From NCBI GenBank assembly GCA_034406715.1, contig CP137869.1, positions 1,364,001-1,428,000 on the forward strand: DNA of 64,000 nucleotides. The letters run 5' to 3'. Below are positions 11,910 to 23,736 of the stretch, piece by piece. Every line of letters starts with the position of its first letter. Position 1 is the stretch's first letter. The position numbers and the translations under genes are program-made. Source of the stretch: Rhodotorula mucilaginosa (taxonomy: Eukaryota; Basidiomycota; Microbotryomycetes; Sporidiobolales; Sporidiobolaceae). The notes beneath the pieces are model-generated. The model was not told the origin of the DNA. It saw only the letters and a list, made by a program, of their open reading frames with translations, and did no database searches.

Positions 11910-12488
11910 GCTCGGAGTGGCGGATGACGGGGGGCGGCCAACTGATCCGCTCGGGATCCAGTTTCGCCGAGCTTGCATGTACAGGGTGCTGGTCCGATGT
12001 TTGACTAGCTTGTGCGCCCCTGCAATGTCTTTCATGCGCGCAAACCTCCTTCTCCCCGCTGGCGGTTCTGCTCTTCCTTGTTGACTTAATCTCTACGCTT
12101 CCATTTCGGAAGCAAGCACCGTACATTGGACCGGATACCGTGTTGAATAGAGCGCAGCGAGCATCAACCTCTGACTCTTTTCCGTTACATAGCTCACTTG
12201 AGCCTTGTTGAGCCACAAATTTCGGCGGCGAGTCTCATCAGTTGACCGCCTCTCTTGCCCGTGCGCATTTTCTCAACAGCGTGGACTCTCACGCTTCAAA
12301 CTCTCGGGGACTAGAGCTTCTGCGTAGCGCCGCTTTACCTCTCGCCGCGCGAACTTGCGCACGCCCCTTCCCTCGACCGCGGGGAGTCCGCGGCGCCCAA
12401 CTTTGCGACCACCCGGCACTTCGAGCTGAGCCCGCCGTCTTCTCTTGCTCAGCTAAGCTCGAGCAACCACCGCTTCTAAACTCCAGTC
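11910..12488. other. Intergenic between the tandem TPR-J genes
   Basis: Holds the terminator of copy 1 and the promoter of copy 2. No gene or repeat is evident. Confidence 0.4.
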
Positions 12489-14608
12489 ATGGGCAAGAAG
12501 AAGCGCCCGAACGCGCAGGGCAAGTCCAAGGCGGCAAAGGACAAGGCGCAACCCGCTGCCGAGTGAGGCCGCGTCTCCTGCCCTCATTCTCTGACGATAA
12601 GGCACGATTGACCCTGATTGTGTCGCCCATCCGAGCAGCAAGTCGAACCCACTACCGCCTCCGAAACAGCCGGCCGCAATGTCCGCCGCCAAAGCGACCC
12701 CAGCCAGCGATCAGCCAAAAGTCAACCTGCCGGCCCCGCGCGCTCCGACCTCGCCTAAACCGGCGGAGCAGAGTCCCGAAGTTACAAGTCTACGTGCTGC
12801 GATCGAGACTTCACTCAACCTTCTCGAGCACGGCTTCGCCGCCGAGGCGTTTGGTGCCCTGCAGTCCGCTCTCAAGCCAGGTGCTTCCGAGCTCGATCCG
12901 GACCGTTACTTGCGCGTCGGCGAGGTCTCGACCCTCATTGCCGACGCCCACAAGCTCATCACGACTGAGAGTGGAGATCCGACCGTCGGTCTCGAAAAGC
13001 TCGCCGAGGCGGAAAAGCTGTGGCCGGACAAGGACGCGCCACACCCCGCGACGACCAAAACTCAGGCTGCAGCGGAGCGCATCAAGCTGGAAGCGTACTG
13101 GCGCACAAAAGACTTTCAGAAGGTGTATGAACTGTCGTGGTACGTCATTGCGTATTCCGAGCCGAGACCATGGAGAAGACCAGTCAGTGCTGACCCTTTG
13201 CGGCCCGTCGATGCAGCGCTCTCATCGAGGGGGGAGATCGCCGCATCCCCAAGCTTGCCCTGCGAATGGTCGTATGCTACGAGGTCGCTCAGTTGGAGAA
13301 GGCAGCCAAAGCGGCAAAGCTTTACTTGGCTTCCGCCGTCGAGAGTGATCCCTTCGCTGCCGAACGCCGGTACGGTCCAGGTTACCTCTTGTCCGTTCTC
13401 CAACTCGAGGGCATGCGCTTACTGGGTTCACAACATAACAGCCCAATGGCCGATCGGATCGTCCAGCTCGTCCGCGAGAAGAAGATCGGCGACGAAGCCT
13501 TCCAGCAGGGGAAATGGGACCGAGCTATCACGTTCTATGTCAAGGCGCTCCACCTCGCTTTGGATGTAGAGCTCGGAGGCGCAAAAGTCATCGCTTCCGT
13601 GTACTACAACCTGGGAATGGCGCAGCTCAAGGTGGGTAGATCCGCAGCTGCCTCTTTTCACGTGCTGACCTCTTTTGCACTTTCTTGTGGCGGATCTGCC
13701 TCTCTGTTCCAACGCAGGCGGACCATCTCGATGCGGCAGTCGACTACTTCTCTTTGGCTCTCGATGACGACCCGACGCACGTCAAAGCACTCCGGAACCG
13801 TGCCATTGCCTACGAACAGCTCGACCGGTTCGAACTCGCGATGGACGATCTGCGCGACGCTCTCCGCGCCGCTAAAAACGGCAAAGATACGACCATCCAA
13901 GCGGCTCTGCAGCGCGACCTCGATCGTGTTCAGGACAAGTACGAGGAAGCGGAGGAAGATCCCGAGCCGGACTACGACGACGACGACGATTGCTACTACG
14001 ACGACGAAGACGACTGCTACCACTACTACGACGAGCACGAAGACGACGAGGACGAGGACGGGTTCGGCCATCCGTACAACTGCGGCTGCCACGGCTACAC
14101 GGCTGGGGAATATGCCCGCTTCTTTTCCGAAACCATGAAGCGTGGACGCTCGGTGAACAAGGTATGTGCCTTTTCCAGTTTCATGGGTGATCTTGGCTGC
14201 CGAGCTCAAGATAGGCAATCGACTTCGCTCGCGATGGTACCGCATAGACCCGCCCATCTGACGCGCTTCACCTTCTAGGATCAACATTACCGCACTTTGG
14301 GCATCACTCCGGGAGCCAGCGAAACGGAGGTGAGGACGGCGTTCAAGGCGCTCGCTCGTCTGCACCACCCGGACAAGGGAGGCGACGAGGAAAAGTTCAA
14401 AGAGGTGTGTTGACACGCCTGACTTTTGAGTCTCGGCACATCTGCTGACTTGACCTCCGCTTTACAGATCCGTCATGCATACGGAGAGTTGACCGGAGTG
14501 AGTTTCAGGTCCCCGAGCTCATCTTGCGAGCTTTTCTCGACGCGCTGACACCGTTCTGATTGCTCGTCACAGGAGGGGAACGCCGTGCCGGAATGCGTCG
14601 TGGCTTGA
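12489..14608 (+). CDS. TPR and J-domain co-chaperone (tandem copy 2)
   Basis: Eight exons: 12489-12562, 12639-13139, 13217-13369, 13442-13631, 13718-14161, 14279-14404, 14468-14497 and 14573-14608 (517 aa). The plan matches copy 1 exon for exon. The start is a lysine-rich tail (MGKKKRPNAQGK). TPR-like units include KWDRAITFYVKALHL, ASVYYNLGMAQLK and HVKALRNRAIAYEQLD. The J domain has HHPDKGG. Between TPR and J domain, copy 2 has an insert of about 65 residues with long Asp/Glu runs broken by Tyr, Cys and His pairs (DDDDDCYYDDEDDCYHYY), then a Cys/Gly/His stretch (NCGCHGYTAG). Copy 1 lacks it. The insert could bind metal or a basic partner, which is a guess. Probably a diverged chaperone adaptor. 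Confidence 0.88.
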
Positions 14609-14779
14609 TCAGACCCAGAGTCGCCGGTGAACAGCGAGGCGGAGCTTGTTTGCGAGAGGAGACTTTGCACATGGTAGCGCTTCGAGCGATCAACACACGG
14701 ACAGTGAGCATACCCCGCCTGTACAGACATGAAAATGCTTGCAATACTTGTACAGATCCTGTGCGCCAGGCAGAGAGGG

Positions 14780-17700
14780 CTACTGCTTCTCTCCAAAGTC
14801 GGTCTCGCCCGGTCCGAAAGCTGGTCGCGCCGAGTTCGGATCCTTGCGCATCTTCCAGCGACCTTTCGTCCGGCCACCGTGCCCGAAGCGCTCAAGAAGC
14901 TGCGAGGTAGGCAGGGTAGATTCAGCATTCCCCTCGCGCTCTTGTCAAGAACATAGCTGAGAAACTCACGAAACCTTCGAGCCAGTGGAGGAGCTCGCCG
15001 TACGCGCTCCTTGTCTGGATCGAATGGTCAGAGTCGGTGAACATGCGGAAGCGGAAGTTGCTGGAGACTCGGCGCCGTCAGTAACGAGGATGACGGCAAA
15101 CTCCGCACAAGGGAAAACTCACCGGACTTTCGCCATCGTGAAGCGGTCGAGTAGGAGAGCCGAGTTCTGGAAATGAACATTGTCGTCGCCGGAGCTATGA
15201 GAGCAGCAACCTCGTCAATATGGAGCGCTATTACCCTCCGCAAGGAAAAGCGCGCACCCGTGAGCGAGCGCAAAGTCGGCGTGTCGAAACCCGTCCATCT
15301 CGTGGACGCTCGAGTTGCGGTACCCGCCCGCGTTCCGTTCGGGCAAGCCCATGTAGCGCTCCGTATATAGCGAATCGTACAGGTGCCAGTCGGTGACGGG
15401 CGCGACCGCCATGCCGAGTGAGAAGACCGACGCATTCGCTTCGATCAGCTTCGAAGTCAAGAAGCCGCCGTAAGACTGCGGACGTTGGACCTCGAAGATC
15501 AGTTCGAGTGGCACGCAACAGTCTGAGTCTTATTGAGCAGCCACGGGAGCGGCCGACTCACCCATCCCCAAACTCCGACTCGCTTCCCGTCGACGTACGC
15601 CTTTTCGGCCCATCGCCGCGCCACCTCTGTCACGTCCTTGGTTTCGATCTCGCCGAGTCGACCGCGCACAGTCGAGCGGAACTTGCGCCCGTTGTAGCCG
15701 GTCCCGCGAGGGTCGATACGGACTATGACGTAGTCGAGGGTGGTCGCGAGGTAGTGCTGGAAGTCGCGCTGGAACTTGTTGGTGATGATCTGGCTATTCG
15801 GCCCGCCGTACCTGCGGATACACGACATAGATCCGGTCAGAGGTGTAAAGCGAGAGCGACTGACGAGACGCGAGAACTGACACCTGGAAAAGGACAGGAT
15901 ATTTGGTTCGCCCACTCTCGTCCATCATCGGCGGCCTGATCTCCATCACGTTGACCTCGACGTCGCCGGTACCAGCGCCAGCGTCTTCAAGCACCATACG
16001 CGAGTGCGTGATGTCGGCATGCAAGTAGCTCGCAGCTCGCTCAGCGAAAGCCGCGTTGTCAGTGAGAATTAGCGGCGCGTCTGCGGGCGAAAGAGGCGAG
16101 GGTGAGCGAGCGGCCGTGACTTAAAAAAGACAGCCAGGAGCAGCGCACCCGGATCTTCGACTTTGTACAGCTTTTGCCAAGGAATGCTCGGCCCGTCTGC
16201 AAGGCAAAAGCAAACGTGAGATTGGCTATTCGGCGAGAAGCCGCGCAGTCATCATCGGACGGACCGTAGTCAAGCTGATAGGCGCCGCCGCCCTTCGAGA
16301 ACGAAACCTTGTATGATGCGAGGCCCGCCTTTTCGCCCTTCTTGACAAGCTGACCCGGTAACAATGTCGGTTCGGGGTGCTTCGCTTTTCCGGAACGGAG
16401 CGCTTCGAGGTCGGCAAAACTGCGTGGGAGTGGGATCGAATAGATGTGCCGAGAGACAGAAGGTCGTGCGGCTGTAAAGTAGCTGTAGGCGTCTCCTCTG
16501 CAGGTCAGTAAGAAAGCCTTTTTGAGCAACCTCGAGCGCTCCGTACGCACATCAAGCCTCGCTGCAAGTCCACCCTGTCAATCCCGCCGGCGACTTCCCA
16601 TTCTCCGCCCGTCAGGAAGATAGGAGCACTTGACGTCGAAGGCGAAAAGTAGGCGACGTGTACGAATCCGTTCGCGTGCGGGAGGAGATCGAGGTAGCCG
16701 GGCGGGTAGTCGTGCGAGCGCGCGCCCTCAGCTGTCGCAGGCGGAGATATCGATACGATATTCTGAGCCTGTCAGACCAGCACACTCCAAGGCATCAGTG
16801 CCGCGTAGTAAGGGGCGTGCCCTGGGAAGACCGAAGGCTCACCGCCTCGGCCCACCCGCCATCTTTCTCCCACCAATCCGTCTCGCGCACAACTTCTCCT
16901 TCCAGCACCTGTTCTTCCGCGTCCGCGCTTTTCCGCTGCCACTCCGCCGACGCGAGATCAAATCGCCCGATGCGCTCGACCCGCGCAGACCGGTCCGTCA
17001 TCCGAACGAGCAACTCGTCCGGTCCGATCCAAACCACTTCAGTGACGACTTCGCCTTCGTCTTCGGGGTCGAATGGACGCGAGAGTCGGAGCGTCAAGAG
17101 CGAGGAGGAGCGGCGTTCTTCGGCCGAGAGGGTGGTCGAGAGGGAGAGGTAGCGCGCGAGGGAGAAGACGCGGACCGTGATGCGCGGGTTTGGGTAGCCG
17201 GGCTGTGCGACGACGGCAAAAAAAAGGGAAAGACTTTCAGCACAGACGCAGAGAGGGCTGTCTTCGAGAAAGAAGCCAAAAGATTTTTGTTGCGCTCGCG
17301 TACCTTGGGATACCGCACACCGACCTCGTTAGGGTATTCCCATCCGTCGATACCTGCGTCGGCAGCGGCTTCACTCGAACTCGGGTTGTAGATCGGATAG
17401 TCGTACTGAGGGACTTCGGATTCGTCGAACGAGATAAAGGCGAGGTGAGACGACGAGGGGGACCACCACAGGGTCGAGTCGGAGAAGACCTGCGAGCGGA
17501 CCGACAAAGGTCAGCAGAGTACTAGGCGCACGACTTTGAGTATCTGAGGGCTCGTCTGATAGTATGGCAAGTCCTGCCGACCCACCTCTTCCTCGTAGAC
17601 CCACGAAGGCCTGCCACTCATCACCGTCTGACTCCCATCCTTCGTGATCCGAATCGCCTCTCCCTCCCAGCCCTTCTCTCGATCTCGCGGCTCCGTGTCG

Positions 17701-19091
17701 ATCCTACTCGCCGGCAAGATGTAGAGATCGTTCGCGTGAACGTAGGCGAGGTGGTGCCGAGTCGGAGAAAAGAGCGCGAGCGACGTGAGAGGCGGTGAAG
17801 AGGGTTTCAAGAGCGGGTGGGTTTGCGGGCGAGAGGAGGCGGGCGAGTCACCAGAGGCGATGCGGTGCAAATAGAAGTTGGCGAGGGTCGAGTGTCTCCA
17901 GACCTGCAGGCAAGGCGTATGCTCGAGTGAGTAAAAAAAGGCCTCGCATCCGAGTCTCGAGAGCGATCGAGAGAGAAAACAAGTGGTTCAGAGAGGATGC
18001 AGCTCGGCTCACCTTGGTCCAGTCCGTATCGAGCAGGGCGTATTGCCCGTCTGCGCTCAGCTGATAGCGTGACCACCGCAGACGAGATCCGTCGGGCTGT
18101 GAGACGCGAGTTCTCGTTAGTCTGCGCCCGTTGGCCCGTTTCCCGCTGATCTCGCGCGGAACGCGCTGTCACAGAGTGTAGACGACCCACTGCAGTGACG
18201 TCGGCGCCGTCGATGAGGGTCCGTGACGAGTTGTCGAACAGATTGGAAAGGATGATTGAGCCGTCTGGAGTTCGCTCGGCGTAACATCCGTCTTGCGCTG
18301 TCAGTTAGGATGCATTGGATCAGCATCGGCGGATAACCGTAGCCTCGCCTGACAAGGCCCGAAGCTCGAGAATGAGGAAGGCTCGACCATCGCGCTGCTC
18401 ACCAGAGTCGGCGCTGTCCGCTGGGGCCGCGACCCACTCGACCCGTTTCGTTTCGGGGTAGAACGTCCCGTTCAGGACCTCGTCGAGCGACATTCGCCGT
18501 TTGCTCGCGTAAGCTCCATAGAACCGATTGTGTCCCGACGAGGGTCCGAAGAGGTTGGCGAGCGCGAGGACGAAAAAGAGGGTCAAGACGAGAAAGGCTG
18601 GGAACAGGACGAGGAGGCGACGGCGGCGCTGCGAGGAGGGACAGTGACACGTGCTAAGCGGGTTCACACGCAGGAGGAGTGACAGGTGCGCGTACTTTTG
18701 TGCGGTCCTTCTGCAACGCTGCGAGCGAAAACTCCCACCCGTCCTCCTCGTCGGTGGTCGACGCTGACTCGTTCTTGACGGGTGCGGACCCGGCTTGTCG
18801 CTTCTCCTCGCTGCCAGTCTCTTCTGATTCTGAGCCGTACACCGTATCCTCCCCGCTGTCGCTGTCACTGTCGGTCGAGGCGCCATCTCGATCAGGCGTC
18901 GGCGAGGTGGAGCCGACGCTTCGGAAGGAGAACGGGTCCGGAATCCATAGCGGCGGTCGTTGGCGAGGCAGGCGGCGCTGAGAGCGTTTTGTAGCCCGTT
19001 CTGGAGGCGGGAACACGTGCTCGTGTGGTCCGGCGGCGTGGTCGCTGTGCTCGGCTGCGAGGAGCGGCGAATAGTCCGAAGATGGCGCCAT
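14780..19091 (-). CDS. Type II membrane dipeptidyl aminopeptidase (S9B, STE13/DAP2-like)
   Basis: Sixteen exons, from the start: 19091-18696, 18628-18403, 18297-18191, 18096-18013, 17903-17586, 17489-17304, 17202-16843, 16768-16551, 16497-16265, 16196-16149, 16080-15882, 15811-15562, 15475-15258, 15194-15123, 15060-14970 and 14899-14780 (1041 aa). An acidic cytosolic N-terminus of 132 residues precedes RRRR and a single signal-anchor helix (about 137-158). A beta-propeller follows (DWVYEEEV-type and YGGPNSQ motifs), then the hydrolase domain with S876 in GWSYGG, the acid in HGSGDDN and H984 in DSDHS. Family members clip X-Pro or X-Ala dipeptides in the Golgi (Ste13, pheromone maturation) or vacuole (Dap2). 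The sequence cannot decide which. It is longer than the yeast enzymes. It converges on the second TPR-J gene, 171 nt away. Confidence 0.93.
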
Positions 19092-19807
19092 GTTCTTGTT
19101 GAGCGGGGAGATGCGAGGGGTTTTGCTACCTAGGCATGCAGGTCGAGCGAGTGCCCATAAGGAAGCTGCTTGCGAGTCCTTAGAGCAGAGAAGTCGTCGT
19201 GAGCAAAGACTTGAAGTTTGCCCGGAGCCGCCGCCAAGCGATGAGAACACTGCAGCTCTCGGCACCGACGACGACCAGCGCGCCACTTTTCACGGGAGAC
19301 GGCGGGTTCCAGTACTCTCAGCTAGTGCGCCGACTCACCTCACTGCAAGTCCGCCTTCTCCTCCGACGCCGGTCCCAGCTGCTACGCCGCGAGGAGGCAC
19401 CATACGGTCCAGAAGCGAGGCTGCCTCGCCTGCGCCAGCATACTCGATCCTCGAGGTGCAAATCCGACACTAGTCCGCACATCGCGGGCCCGTAAGTGCG
19501 ACTGGTGAAGCAGCAGAGCGGACTTTTGCTCCGAGTGCTGGCGGGTCGGACCGATTCCGCAGTTTCTCCTTGCAAAGCATGTCGATTCCAGCATTTTCTT
19601 GGTTCTCCATAGACAGCACACTGATGGACTCGGGAAGTGACGAGCTTTGACTATAGGCACCACTCGAGGCGTCGACTTGGGACTTTTGGCCCCAGCCTGA
19701 GCCTCCTGCTCGGATCAAAACTCCGGGACGGTCAGTTTCTGTCCCCGAAAGACCTTGTGGGTAGACTATGTATGCAATTCTGGAACCTGCACAAACATAA
19801 CACTGGT
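19092..19807. other. Upstream of the peptidase gene; no gene supported
   Basis: This is the promoter side of the aminopeptidase. A minus-strand frame at 19382-19718 has some protein-like composition but no supported splice structure, so I leave it uncalled. Confidence 0.35.
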
Positions 19808-19887
19808 GCTACAGTCGTATAGAGGTTATTATGCCTGCTTTGGGTCATGACTGCAGGAGGTCCCCGGTTCGAATCCGGGCTGTGGCC
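19808..19887 (+). tRNA. tRNA-Pro (anticodon TGG) with a 7-nt intron
   Basis: The acceptor strands GCTACAG (19808-19814) and CTGTGGC (19880-19886) pair over 7 bp with one G-T, followed by discriminator C, as usual for eukaryotic tRNA-Pro. The T arm is CCCGG-TTCGAAT-CCGGG, with a perfect B box. The anticodon stem CCTGC/GCAGG (19834-19838, 19853-19857) encloses 14 nt. Removing 19845-19851, directly 3' of position 37 where nuclear tRNA introns sit, leaves a standard loop TTTGGGT with anticodon TGG at 19841-19843. The mature length is then 73 nt. The D stem is weak (GTAT/TTAT). Confidence 0.85.
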
Positions 19888-19893
19888 TTTTTT
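19888..19893 (+). terminator. RNA polymerase III terminator
   Basis: A run of six T directly after the discriminator base of the tRNA gene, the standard Pol III stop signal. Confidence 0.8.
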
Positions 19894-21330
19894 GGGGGTC
19901 CGTAGAGTGGATCCAGCAATTGCGAAAACGCTCCCTCGGGTTCTCTTTTGCGCCTCCTGATGGCGGTCCTAGCCTCAGAAATGCGCCGTTCAGGCTCTGT
20001 TTTGTGCATGAAAAGGGCGCTATATACAGCCTGGAGGAGCATATGTAGGAGCGGGGGCGGCCCTTTGACTCGTCTCTGAGCTCGACCCGTCGAGTGGCAA
20101 AGAGAAACAGACGGAGCGAGCGCTGTTGCTCTCAGACGGGCCACATTCTGCCCCCATGAACACAGACTGTTCCTATGCTCGCCCTACGCTCACGCAAGTC
20201 GGGGTCTGGCTATGCTGCAGCGGCCTCAAAGTGCGCAGTCCGGGTGGTGGCTGCGTTTCCACAACCTCCGGAAGGCGGCACTTTTCCCCTGACACGACTT
20301 GCACTCTTCTGGCCTTGTAATGCCAGCGTCAGTCTGTACTACAAGCTACAGGGTGGCAACTTGAGTGACATGTTGCTGCAGGATGAATGGGCTGCTGCTT
20401 GCTTTGCAGTCTGCCAGCTGTTCAGGAGGCAAGGGGTTAAAGGGCGATAACAGTCTTTATGGCTCTCCTGGCCTTGCATTCCTGCTACCCTATCCTTCAG
20501 GTGTGTCATCCTGACCGGATGCATATGCCTCCTTCTACACCTCTGGTTTGAAGCAGAGCAGCGGAGGGACAAGTGAAACTGAAATGTGTATGTGGGCGGA
20601 CCACCGGCCGGGCTCGCACACTCCACTTATAGCCAGTAAAAATGCTCAATACCATGCCTCTAGCTATTCCACACTCAAGCGCAAATCCAGGCAAGAGAGA
20701 CTCAACAATTTGACGTCTCTGCCAATGACGGGAGGAAAAGCGCGTTTGCTTTCGCCCGCTCCTTGTTGGGTCTGGCATAACGCTCAAGAAAGCGGTTACA
20801 TCAAACACTAGAGTAGGGAGGTTGCCAGACACTGAAAAGCACCGGAAGCTGCTTCAGCCCCTGACCTGTTGTAGAGGAGGGCATATCTGACCACATTCGC
20901 CTCCGCGCTTTGCAGATCACTCAAGCTCGACCCCCGAGAATCGCAAAGTGCGAGACTTCGGGGGGGTCTCGCATGCAAAGTTTCCGACTGATATCAGCCT
21001 TAGACAGAGCGCAGATTCCCTTGACCACCGCTGCAGATCCAATGGGACGAGACTTGCAAAGATCGTCAATGCATGGACAGAAAGGCCGAGGCGGCGTAGA
21101 ATAACCGAGAGGAAGATACAGGACGCGAGGAGTAACAGATCCAGTGTGGGTAGACCTGAAGGGAACGATAGCGAAATTGCGAAAGGGGACTGCGAAGTGT
21201 CGTGAGGAGAGAGAGAGAATGCAAAGTTGCGGCGGAGGCGCGAAGGGGGAAAGGAGAGACCGAGGGGTATAGCGTGCGTGCGAAAAGAGGCGAAAGGTGT
21301 TTGAAGCGCGCTTGGAGAGCTGCGTATCGA
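19894..21330. other. Intergenic island with one protein-like remnant
   Basis: Composition is less GC-rich than flanking genes. A plus-strand frame at 20175-20450 ends in a protein-like stretch (LQDEWAAACFAVCQLFRRQG), but I could not attach further exons. It may be a decayed or fast-evolving gene. Nothing else is supported. Confidence 0.35.
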
Positions 21331-21837
21331 CTACTTTTGCGCGACGGCCGGATCTTTGATGCGCTTGAAGAGCAGGATGTGCGGTTCCGGCGCGTGGCGC
21401 TGCAACGAAATCGAGAACATAGTAAGCTTCCTCTGCAGCCTAGTCAGCGAGAGGTGGCTAGCGCACCTCGTAGTTCCACCAACCCGGGCTTTGGCGGATC
21501 CCGAGCCCGCGCCACTCGTCCTCCTCGGCGACGCGATCCTTCGGGAGGTACTTGGCGAGCGCTTTCGGCAGCACGACGTGACTGCGTCAGGTTTTGTCAA
21601 GATGTCAGCTTTCCTGATGTATTAGACTGGAGAGCTGATTGCTCGTGCGCACCGGTATTCGTACTCGTCGTCTGGAAGTATCGTCGGACGGGAGGGGGAA
21701 GATCCAAAGTGAGCTCGCGAATCTCGAAATACAGCCCAGCGGAAAGCAAGCCACTCACCCGCATAGCGTGCCGAATAGTAGATCGACTCTTCGTACTTCT
21801 CAATGTCGCGCTGCTTTTGCTCGAGGTCGACAGTCAT
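21331..21837 (-). CDS. CKS1: Cyclin-dependent kinase regulatory subunit
   Basis: Four exons: 21837-21759, 21671-21653, 21581-21467 and 21399-21331 (93 aa). Exon 2 is only 19 nt and codes for part of ADDEYEYRHV. Family signatures are complete: [35 protein letters not shown] and EPHILLFKR. The protein docks on Cdk1 and binds phosphothreonine on multisite substrates, speeding their phosphorylation and ubiquitin-dependent turnover at cell-cycle transitions. The anion-pocket arginine and tryptophan positions are kept. An in-frame ATG further upstream (21915) would add 26 residues rich in Arg and Ser. I prefer 21837 because it gives the usual length. A plain ORF view shows only fragments of this gene. 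Confidence 0.95.
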
Positions 21838-23736
21838 CTTCGACGTGTGCTTTCCGCGGGAGAGGGCGATGCGTTGAGGCGAGAATCTGGCAATGTTTGA
21901 ACGCGGGGTCAGCATTCAGGGCGTGAGAGCTTCGAATCGCTTGTCTGTGAGCGCCCGACGGGTGGCCACCTCGTGCGATCTTGGTGATGCCGAGAGCGAC
22001 AGCAAGTGAGCCCGAAAGCCGTGCCTCGAGCAACTCAGGATGAGGGCTCTGGTTTCGGCCCGCGCCGCATCGCACCGTGGTCGTAGTGTCCTCTCCGCGC
22101 CTGCCCGGCTGGAACAATACGGACGCGAAACTCTCTCCCGGGGACCTGCCATCGAAGTTGATTCAACCCGCACGAGAGTGCCGCCCCTCGTAATCCGCCT
22201 AGTGCCGCGGAGGCGGCCTTAAGGGAGGTCCTGGCGTGAACACGTAGCTCACCAAGCTGCTGCGAGTGTCGGCCCGAACGGTCGTAGAGCGTTCTCGGTC
22301 CGCGAACAAGGTGATCGCTCGGTGAACAAGTCGGGTGAGGGTGTCGAGTCGAGCGCGGCGAGTTTAGCAGGCGGGAGCTGCGCCGATTCCACACGTCCTA
22401 AGAGGCTCCGAGCACCTATCAAGAAGTCAAGCTGCGTATAGTCGCGAGTATAGAGAGCTTCTTCGGTCGCCGACCGAGAGCAAGTTCATCGAGCCGTTCC
22501 GCGCGAGTGGAGTCGCTGGAAACTTTTCCCCTTCCTCTATACTGGGCTAAGCTATGCCTTTGCTTTGTTCCCGTACGGGGCCGTCCGGGCACGGGACTTT
22601 TTCTGCGGGTTTTTCCGCTCTGCTTGGTCTCGGAAACTCGTACTATCGCCACCGTTCATCACTCGACTGTATGACCGAAAGGACGACCGAGAGGAGTCGG
22701 AATCGGTCTCGCGGATCTGAGCAAGGACTACCGCTAGAAGGCGCTCTGAAAGCCAAGAATATGGCAGACAGATGCCAGTTAGACGGTGGAAACCCCATCA
22801 AGACGCGATGAGCCTGCGCTTGGCTTTGCTTACTCGGAAGGTGCGTCCGCCGTTCGGACGGTTGCAGCTCACCCAGTATAGCATGAAGCAGCAGACTGAT
22901 GATTCGATCCGCGCGTGAAAATGGCCAAAAGAGGCAACTGCGGTTCCAGCCGCAGCATGTCCATCTTGCTCGAGCTGCGCGGGAAAGGAGCTTGTGCACT
23001 CAGCGACGGAGGCAGGTCGGACCACCACCAGCGAGAGAGGACTTGAGAGTGAACACGCAGAGTATGCGTGCGATGCAGAATCCTGCGGTCGTAGTGGCAG
23101 GGTCGACGAGACCGACGCATGTGTTGTTTGGCGTGTTGCAAATGGCTTTGCACAGGGTCTGCAGGCGGCAGGCAAGGGTGGCCGGCCGACTGCATTCTCG
23201 AGCAACAAAGATGAGGCCCGAGAAGCAGCGAGCGCTCCGAGTCATGCAGCGGGCGGGCGAAAAAACGCGCTCGCCGAGACGGCTGGCTGTCTTCAGAAAT
23301 GCCGTCGAACGGGTTTGGCAATTACGCCGAAAGCAGCGGCGGGAAGGCCAGCATGCGGATAATTTGCCTGGAGTCGTTGTTGAGCTCGAGCGACGAGTTT
23401 GCTGGCCAGCGAAGCTGTTGAGAGTGGCGGATCCTCGTTCGGAGGGGTGGAACGATTAGGAACGAAGTACAAAGACTCAGCCGAGCCAGCAAGACCAGCG
23501 TGCAAGGCAGTCTTCTGTTGTTTTGAGAGCGTCGACCTTCCGCTATGCCATTCCAGTTAAGTGTAGAAGAGAGAGAGAGAGACAGCCGGAGTCGAGCGAG
23601 CGACGAATCACGCGTGGCGCAATTTCCGCGGTCGCCGCTTCCGCGCGAGCAGCTCGCTTCCGAAGCTGATGTGATCGAAGTCTCTCTCCCGTCTCGCGGC
23701 TCAGACTTGCAAACAGCTCGTAAAGGAACGACGACA
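21838..23736. other. Long intergenic region, possible minus-strand gene unresolved
   Basis: This spans the divergent promoters of CKS1 and NBP35. Between about 22800 and 23500 the minus strand has several overlapping open frames, one ending CCFMLYW before a GTGAGC donor-like site. I could not assemble a consistent set of exons. An AG-rich repeat (GAGAGAGAGAGAGA) lies at 23569-23582. Confidence 0.3.

Noticed and set aside
20339-20626. Minus-strand frame rich in Cys, His and Ser
   Set aside because: It overlaps a better plus-strand candidate and lacks start context or extension. Neither is strong enough to call.
22869-23505. Overlapping minus-strand frames possibly forming a membrane protein
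   Set aside because: No combination of donors and acceptors gave one convincing protein, so it is left as intergenic.
23569-23582. GA dinucleotide run
   Set aside because: A short simple repeat of a kind seen elsewhere in the window, with no sign of further structure.
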